A stretch of 64,000 nt of DNA from Chloroflexota bacterium (GTDB lineage Bacteria; Chloroflexota; Limnocylindria; Limnocylindrales; CSP1-4), in contig BPIH01000001.1 of NCBI GenBank assembly GCA_026004015.1, positions 80,398 through 144,397 of the forward strand. The letters run 5' to 3'. Of the stretch, positions 56,973 to 64,000 are shown in pieces (the first letter of the stretch is position 1; the number at the start of each line of letters is the position of its first letter). Below the pieces are notes generated by a model. The model was given only the letters and a program-made list of their open reading frames with translations. It made no database searches and was not told the DNA's origin. The position numbers and the translations under genes were made by a program.

Positions 56973-57913
56973 TCAGCGCTCGCCCTCGAGCCTCGGCTTG
57001 ACCTCGGTCACGAGCCGGACCATCGACTCCTCGTCGTAGGGCGCCGGGAAGCCGGCGATGAAGTGCCGGTAGCCGATCTCCAGGTACGGCGCGAGCATCT
57101 CGGCCACGTCCTCCGGCGTCCCGACCGGCTGATCCTCCCAGAGCCGGCCCGGCCGTTGTGCTCGAAGATCGCCCGGAAGACCCGCTCCGCCTCGGCTCGA
57201 CTGTCCCGGATGACGACGGCCCCGATCCCGGTCGTCCGCTCGATCTCCCGGTGGTCGCGGCCGACCGCCTCGCAGTGCTGCCGGAGGATCGCCTCCTTGC
57301 GCCGAACGCTCTCGATGCCGCCCCCGACGTTGTTCATGTCGGCCCAGCGGGCGACGAGCTTGAGGGTCACCCGCTCGCCGCCACCGCCGATGAGGAGCGG
57401 CAGATGGGCCTGGATCGGCGGCGGCAGGTTCCGGGTCGCCCGGCTCGTGTAGCGCGGTCCCGTCGCCGTCGGCTCGGTCCCGTCGAGCATGCCGCGCATG
57501 ATCGGGAGGGCCTCGCCGAGCCAGCGGAGCCGCTCCGGAGGGCCGGACCCGAACTCGATCCCGAAGGCGACGTGCTCCTCCTCGAACCAGGCGGCGCCGA
57601 TGCCGAGGATGGCCCGACCTCCGGAGAGGTGGTCGAGGGTCGTCGCCATCTTCGCCACGAGGGCCGGGTTGCGGAACGTGTTCGCCCCGACCATGAGGCC
57701 GATCCGGACCCGCTCCGTGGCCGCCGCCCAGCCGGCGAGGACGAGCCAGCCCTCGAGGATCGGGCCGCGCGAATCGCCGACGATCGGGTAGAGGTGGTCC
57801 CACGTCCAGAGGGTGTCGTAGCCGAGCCGATCGGCCCGGATGCCGGCCTCGCGGAGGCTCGGCCAGTCGGTGTACTGGTTCCAGCAGAGGGCGCCGAACT
57901 TGATCGTGTCCAT
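56973..57913 (-). CDS. LLM-class F420-dependent oxidoreductase, frameshift near 57150
   Basis: [44 protein letters not shown]...[47 protein letters not shown]. Confidence 0.92.
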
Positions 57914-58139
57914 GGCCTTGAGGATAGCCGTCGGGGACCGACCGGCGGCCGCCAGGCGGACCCCTCTGAAGGGGCCAGCCGGCCGTCGACAACGGGCCAT
58001 CTCCCCCTCATCGATCGGACGGGCCGGGGGGCTCCAATGGGGGCGGCCCCGGCATCGCCGGGGTCGCGTGGGCCCCGAGCGGTCGAATCCCGCCACCGCA
58101 CCGCCCCAGCGGCTCGACCGAGCGACGAGGAATCCTGCG

Positions 58140-60899
58140 ATGATCAGCCCGACGATGACGATCCTGCCCCGGCGCGCCGAGGACCGCGCCTCCGACGTCT
58201 ACCGCCTCGGCCGCCATCCCCTCGACCCGATCTTCCGACCCCGCTCGGTCGCCGTCGTCGGGGCGACCGAGAAGGAGGGGAGCGTCGGCCGGACCGTCCT
58301 CTGGAACCTCATCTCGAGCCCCTTCGGCGGCACCGTCTTCCCCGTCAACCCGAAGCGCTCGAGCGTCCTCGGCGTCAAGGCCTATCCGAACCTCGCCGCC
58401 GTCCCCGACCCCATCGACCTCGCCGTCATCGTCACCCCGGCCGAGACGGCACCGGGACTCATGGAGGAGTGTGCCGCCGCCGGCGTCCGGGGCGTGATCA
58501 TCATCTCGGCCGGCTTCAAGGAGAGTCGGCCCGGCCGGGGCGGCCCTCGAAGCCCAGGTCCTCGAGATCGCCCGCCGGGCCCGGATCCGGGTCGTCGGCC
58601 CGAACTGCCTCGGGGTCATGAACCCGATCTCGGGCTTGAACGCGACCTTCGCCGCCGGGATGGCGAAGGCGGGCTCGGTCGGCTTCGTCAGCCAGTCGGG
58701 CGCCCTCCTGACCGCCGTCCTCGACTGGAGCGCCCGCGAGGGCGTCGGCTTCAGCTCCGTCGTCTCCCTCGGCTCGATGCTCGACGTCGGCTGGGGCGAC
58801 GTCATCTACTACCTCGGCGACGACCCGCACACCGAGAGCATCGTCATCTACATGGAGACCATCGGCGACGCCCGCTCCTTCCTGTCGGCCGCCCGGGAGG
58901 TCGCCCTCACGAAGCCGATCATCGTCATCAAGCCCGGCCGGACGGCCGAGGCCGCCCGCGCCGCCGCCTCCCACACCGGCTCCCTCACCGGCTCGGACGA
59001 GGTCCTCGCCGCCGCCTTCCGCCGGGTCGGTGTCCTGCGCGTCGACCGGATCAGCGATCTCTTCGGGATGGCCGAGGTCCTCGCCAAGCAACCCCGCCCG
59101 GCCGGTCCGCGCCTGACGATCGTGACGAACGCCGGCGGACCCGGGGTCATCGCCACCGACGCCCTCGTCGCCGGCGGCGGTCGGCTCGCCGAGCTCGCCC
59201 CGGAGACGATGGCCGCCCTCGACGCCGTCCTCCCGCCGACCTGGAGCCACAACAACCCGATCGACATCATCGGCGACGCGCCGCCCGAGCGGTACGCGAA
59301 GGCCCTCGAGATCGCCGCCCGCGATCCCGGGCTCCGACGGCCTCCTCGTCATCCTCACGCCCCAGGCGATGACCGACCCGACCCGGACGGCCGAGGCGCT
59401 GACGGCCTACGCCCGGATCGACGGCAAGCCCGTCCTCGCCTCCTGGATGGGCGGCGCCGAGGTGGAGGCCGGGGCGACCATCCTCCGGCGGGCCGGGATC
59501 CCGACCTTCGACTACCCGGACACGGCGGTCGAGATGTTCAACTACCTCTGGCGCTCGGCCCAGGATCTCCGAGCCCTCTACGAGACGCCGTCCTTGCCGG
59601 CCGACGACGAGCGGGTCGTCGACCGGGCCCGGGCGGCAGCGGTCATCGAGGCGGCCCGGGCGGAGGGGCGGACGCTCCTGACCGAAGTCGAATCGAAGGC
59701 GGTCCTCTCGGCCTACGGGATCCCGATCACCGAGACGCGGGTCGCCCGGACCGAGGAGGAGGCGGTGGCCGCGGCCGAGGCGATCGGCTACCCGGTCGTC
59801 GTCAAGCTCTACAGCCACACGATCACCCACAAGACCGACGTCGGCGGGCGTCGTCCTCAACCTCCACGACGCCGCCGCCGTCCGGGCTGCCTACCGGCAG
59901 ATCGAGGCGGCGGTGACCGAGCGCCGGGGCCGGGAGCACTTCGAGGGGGTGACGGTCCAGCCGATGATCAACTACACCGGCTACGAGCTCATCCTCGGCT
60001 CGTCCATCGACGACCAGTTCGGGCCGGTCCTCCTCTTCGGGATGGGCGGCCAGCTCGTCGAGCTCTTCCGGGATCGCAGCCTCGGCCTGCCGCCGCTCAA
60101 CACGACCCTCGCCCGGCGGATGATCGAGCGGACGACGATCTCCAAGGCCTTCGCCGGGATCCGGGGCCGGCGGCCGATCGATCAGGCGGCCCTCGAGGAG
60201 CTCCTCGTCCGCTTCAGCCTCCTCGTCGTCGAGCAGCGCTGGATCCGGGAGATCGACATCAACCCGCTCCTCGCCTCACCCGAGCGGCTGATCGCTCTCG
60301 ACGCCCGGATCGTCCTTCACGATCCGGGTGTGACCGAGGCGGAGCTGCCGCGCCTGGCGATCCGACCGTATCCGCGACAGTACGTCGGGACGTGGACGGC
60401 CGCCGACGGGACCGAGCTCGTCCTCCGCCCGATCCGGCCCGAGGACGAGCCGGCCATGGTCCGCTTCCACCAGGCCCTCTCGGAGGAGACGGTCTACGCC
60501 CGCTACTTCGCCCACCTCGGGCTGACGGAGCGGATCGCCCACGACCGGCTCGTCCGGATCTGCTTCAACGATTACGACCGCGAGATCGCCCTCGTCGCCG
60601 AACGCCGCGACCCGGCGACGGGTGAGTCGGAGATCGTGGCCGTCGGGCGGCTGTCCAAGGCGCATGCGGTGCCCGCCGCCGAGTTCGCGATCCTCGTCGC
60701 CGACCGCTGGCAGCGGCGGGGGATCGGGACCGAGTTGTTGCGGCGGCTGGTCGAGATCGCCCGGGCCGAGGGGCTGGAACGGATCTGTGCCGAGATGCTC
60801 AGCGACAACGTCGGGATGCGGCGGATCGCCGAGCGGGTCGGCTTCCGGATCGAGGAGCGGCCGGGCGACGGGACACTCCGCGCGGAGCTCCTTCTCTGA
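58140..60899 (+). CDS. ADP-forming acyl-CoA synthetase-like protein fused to C-terminal GNAT acetyltransferase, frameshifts near 58535, 59335, 59845
   Basis: [77 protein letters not shown]-term [31 protein letters not shown]...[22 protein letters not shown]. Confidence 0.92.
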
Positions 60900-60980
60900 T
60901 CGAGGTGTCCCAGACCTCGCCGACGCCCCGAGCCCTGGTACGCCGGGCGGATCGGGGGTCCCTCCGCTACGTCGCGCCGT

Positions 60981-61353
60981 GTCGCCCTGGCCGAACAACA
61001 CGCTCTTGCCTGAGCCCCCGGAGCCGTCCGCGTCGCCCAGAGCGAACACCTCGCGGTTCGCACTCGCCCGTGCGCTTGCCGTGTCGCTGTCAGCGAACAT
61101 CACGTGGCTCCGCGCACCCTGGCCGCCGCCCACGTCGCCCACAGCGAACACTACGCGGGTCCTTCACCGGGCGAGGCGCGTACTGTTCGGCCATAGCGAC
61201 GCGCGGGGCGGCCACCGGGCCGTCGGGCCCGTACTGTTCGGCCATAGCGACGCGCCGTGCAACCGGGAGCGCCGGATCCCCGAGATGTTCGGTCTGAGCG
61301 ACGCGGCGAGCGGTCGGCGAGCCCGGATAGCGGTTCCGGTCGGCCCGAGCGAC
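60981..61353. repeat. 51-bp-period mirror array: four forward and four inverted copies of GTCGC-N6-CGAACA
   Basis: Forward copies start at 60981, 61032, 61083, 61134; inverted copies (TGTTCG-N6-GCGAC) at 61184, 61235, 61286, 61337 (last degenerate). All four pairs are symmetric about 61167. Confidence 0.93.
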
Positions 61354-61494
61354 GTTCGTGCCACCCTCCCGCCCATCGACCGCGTTCGTTCGCCCGCCGA
61401 TGGCTCGGGGCGACGGTGCCGCCGATCGGGCGTCCTGGTCGCCAGGCCGGCGCCTCGGCCAACTTCCCCTGGTCGGGACGACGGGCGCGCCGGC

Positions 61495-64000
61495 CTACCC
61501 CCGGACGACGACGTTGACGAGCCGCCCGTTGGCGGCGTGGATGATCCGCTCCGGTTGGCGGCCGCCGAGCAGCGCCGCGATCTTCGGGCGGGCGAGGACG
61601 AGCGCCTCGAGCTCCTCTCGGGAGATCCCGACCGGCACCTCGATCCGGTCCCGGAGCTTGCCGTTCACCTGGATCGGCACCTCCCGCGTCTCCTCCGCCG
61701 CGGCCGCCTCGTCGACGGCCGGCCAGCGCTCGGTGTGGATCGAGCGCCAGGCTTCGCCGCGCTCGGCGAGCCGCCGGCTCCAGAGCTCCTCGGTGATGTG
61801 CGGCGCCGATGGTGCAAGCATGAGGAGGAGGAGGTCGATCGCCTCGTTCCAGGCGGGACCTCCGGCGACGACCGTTCCCCGGTACCGGAAGAGCGTGTTC
61901 GTCAGCTCCATGAGCTTGGCGACCATCGTGTTGAAGCGGAACGCCTCGTAATCCGCCGTCACCTCGCGAAGCGTCCGGTGGGCGGCCCGGCGGAGCGTCG
62001 CCGACGCCTTCGCCTCGTCCTCGCCCCCCGGCAGTCGGCCGGCCTCCGGATCGCCGGGCTCCGTCCCGCCCGGATCGAGGACGAGGGTCCAGACCCGGCG
62101 GAGGAACCGATGGACGCCCTCGATCCCGGTCGGGCTCCAGGGGCCGCCCTGGTCCCACGGCCCCATGAACATGAGGAAGAGCCGGACCGTGTCGGCGCCG
62201 TAGCGGGCCACGTAGTCGTCGGGGTCCTCGACGTTGCCGCGGCTCTTGCTCATCCGCTCGCCGTCGGCGCCGAGGATCTGGCCCTGGTTGAAGAGCCGCT
62301 TGAAGGGCTCCCGCTCGCCGACGAGCCCCAGATCGGCGAGGGCCTTCGTGAAGAAGCGGGCGTAGAGGAGGTGCATGACGGCGTGCTCGGCGCCGCCCGT
62401 GTACTGGTCGACGGGGCACCAGCGGTCGACGAGGGCCCGATCGAGGGGACCGTCGCCCTTCTTCGGCGACAGGTAGCGGTACCAGTACCAGGACGAATCG
62501 ATGAAGGTGTCCATCGTGTCCGTCTCGCGGCGAGCCGGGCCACCGCAGCGCGGGCAGTCGACGTTCAGGAAGGCCGGGTCCCGCTTCAGCGGGTTGTCGC
62601 CGCGGCCCCGGTAGTCGACCTGCTCGGGGAGGAGGACCGGGAGATCCTCGTCGGGGACCGGCACGATGCCGTCGCGCTCGCAGTAGATGATCGGGATCGG
62701 CGTTCCCCAGTAGCGCTGGCGGCTGATGAGCCAGTCCCGGAGCCGGTACGTCACGGCCGGCCGGGCCCGGCCCGTCTCGCCGAGCCAGGCGACGATCGCC
62801 CGACCCCCGTCGTCGGCCGGCTGGCCGCTGAAGGGCCCCGAGTTCACGAGCCGCTCATCGCCGCCGTGGGCGACGAAGGCCTCGGTCAGTGGCGCATCCT
62901 CGGTCCCGGGCGCGGCCACGACCCGCCGGATCGGCAGCCCGTACCGAACGGCGAAGGCGAAGTCGCGCTCGTCGTGGGCCGGGACGCCCATGATCGCCCC
63001 GGTCCCGTAGCCCAGGAGGACGTAGTCGGCGATGAAGATCGGGATCCGCTCGCCGGTGGCCGGGTTGACGGCGTCGGCCCCGATCGGAACGCCGGTCTTC
63101 TCCCGCTCCGTCGATAGCCGCTCGATCTCCGTCTCGGCCCGGGCTCGGGCGACGTAGGCCTCGACCTCGGTCCGCCGATCAGGGGCAGTGATCTCGGCGA
63201 CGAGGGGATGCTCCGGGGCGAGGACCATGAAGGTCGCCCCGAAGAGGGTGTCCGGGCGGGTCGTGAAGACGCGAATTGGGGCGCCGCCCGGGTGGTGGTC
63301 GCTGGGCGCCGTCTCGAAGACGATCTCGGCCCCCTCGGAGCGGCCGATCCAGTTCGCCTGCATGACTCGGATCGGCTCCGGCCAGTCGATGCCCGAGAAG
63401 TCGAGGAGCTCGTCGGCGTACTTCGTGATCCGCAGGAACCACTGCTCGAGGTCGCGCTTCTCGACCCGAGCGCCGCAGCGCCAGCAGCGTCGCTCGGCCC
63501 CCTCGACCTGCTCTCGGGCGAGGGTCCCGTCGTTCGGGCACCAGTCGACGGCGGCCATGGCCCGGTAAGCGAGACCGGCTTCGTAGAAGCGGAGGAAGAA
63601 CCACTGGTTCCAGCGGTAGTACTCGGGATCGCAGGTTACGACCTCGTGCTCCCAGTCGAAGGTCGCCCCCATGCTCCGGAGCTGGCGCCGCATGTTCTCG
63701 ATGTTCCGCATCGTCCAGGTTGCCGGATGGATCCCGGAGCGGATGGCGGCGTTCTCGGCCGGCAGTCCGAAGGCGTCGAAGCCGATCGGGAAGAAGACGT
63801 TGTAGCCGTGCATCCGCCGGAAGCGGGCGAGGGCGTCGGTCGGGGTCTTGATGTACCAGTGCCCGATGTGAAGGTCGCCTGACGGGTACGGGTACATCGT
63901 CAGGAGGTAGTACTTCGGCCGGCTCGTGTCGGCGAGGTCGGTCCGGTAGAGGCCGAGCTCGGCCCAGCGAGCCTGCCAGCGCGGCTCGATCTCGGCCGGG
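61495..64000 (-). CDS. leuS: leucyl-tRNA synthetase, partial (N-terminus beyond window)
   Basis: MYPYPSGDLHIGHWYIKTPTDALARFRRMHGYNVFFPIGFDAFGLPAENAAI...LFMMFMG-type catalytic region...MSKSRGNVEDPDDYV; frame continues open past 63897 to the edge. Confidence 0.97.
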   Translation of the reverse strand, partial: PAEIEPRWQARWAELGLYRTDLADTSRPKYYLLTMYPYPSGDLHIGHWYIKTPTDALARFRRMHGYNVFFPIGFDAFGLPAENAAIRSGIHPATWTMRNIENMRRQLRSMGATFDWEHEVVTCDPEYYRWNQWFFLRFYEAGLAYRAMAAVDWCPNDGTLAREQVEGAERRCWRCGARVEKRDLEQWFLRITKYADELLDFSGIDWPEPIRVMQANWIGRSEGAEIVFETAPSDHHPGGAPIRVFTTRPDTLFGATFMVLAPEHPLVAEITAPDRRTEVEAYVARARAETEIERLSTEREKTGVPIGADAVNPATGERIPIFIADYVLLGYGTGAIMGVPAHDERDFAFAVRYGLPIRRVVAAPGTEDAPLTEAFVAHGGDERLVNSGPFSGQPADDGGRAIVAWLGETGRARPAVTYRLRDWLISRQRYWGTPIPIIYCERDGIVPVPDEDLPVLLPEQVDYRGRGDNPLKRDPAFLNVDCPRCGGPARRETDTMDTFIDSSWYWYRYLSPKKGDGPLDRALVDRWCPVDQYTGGAEHAVMHLLYARFFTKALADLGLVGEREPFKRLFNQGQILGADGERMSKSRGNVEDPDDYVARYGADTVRLFLMFMGPWDQGGPWSPTGIEGVHRFLRRVWTLVLDPGGTEPGDPEAGRLPGGEDEAKASATLRRAAHRTLREVTADYEAFRFNTMVAKLMELTNTLFRYRGTVVAGGPAWNEAIDLLLLMLAPSAPHITEELWSRRLAERGEAWRSIHTERWPAVDEAAAAEETREVPIQVNGKLRDRIEVPVGISREELEALVLARPKIAALLGGRQPERIIHAANGRLVNVVVRG

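Noticed and set aside
60276-61297. 17-residue repeat protein (MFAVGDV.../VLFGHSDA...) encoded in the 61-kb array
   Set aside because: Repeat peptides appear in ORFs on both strands simply because 51 is divisible by 3; no ribosome site or separate start, and inter-motif sequence is not constrained like coding DNA.
60981-61353. CRISPR array call for the 51-bp repeats
   Set aside because: Conserved part is only about 17 bp, copies invert at the centre, some units are degenerate, and no cas-like genes are nearby.

Overview
64-kb window of a very GC-rich bacterial chromosome. Gene content suggests Chloroflexota, but that is inference only. From left to right: a partial secreted beta-propeller-like gene and a truncated kinase remnant; a GT87-like gene; citrate synthase; an oxidative pentose-phosphate operon (gnd-zwf-opcA-pgl-MBL); two antitoxin/PIN-toxin pairs; a collagen-like surface protein next to a DUF4242 gene and a small secreted protein; a large LuxR-type ATPase regulator; tkt-rpiB; a long co-directional haem locus (regulator-hemA-C-D-B-Q-L-E-H-radical SAM-hemY) matching the coproporphyrin-dependent route; psuK/psuG-like genes; an ABC exporter; pyrG; fsa; rho; LysM/M23 peptidase; obgE-nadD-rsfS; holA; comEC/comEA; a CGNR regulator; an LLM oxidoreductase; an acyl-CoA synthetase-GNAT fusion; and partial leuS. 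The most unusual structure is a pair of intergenic arrays at about 33.97-34.27 kb and 60.98-61.35 kb. Each is built from a short conserved core (CCCACAGCGAACA-like) at an exact 51-bp period. In both, the units flip orientation around a centre with the same 33-bp gap, giving large mirror-symmetric arrays. No feature type I know explains them. Many conserved genes carry single-base frameshifts, often an extra G or C in short runs, which look like long-read assembly errors rather than biology. All calls are by eye; no searches were run.
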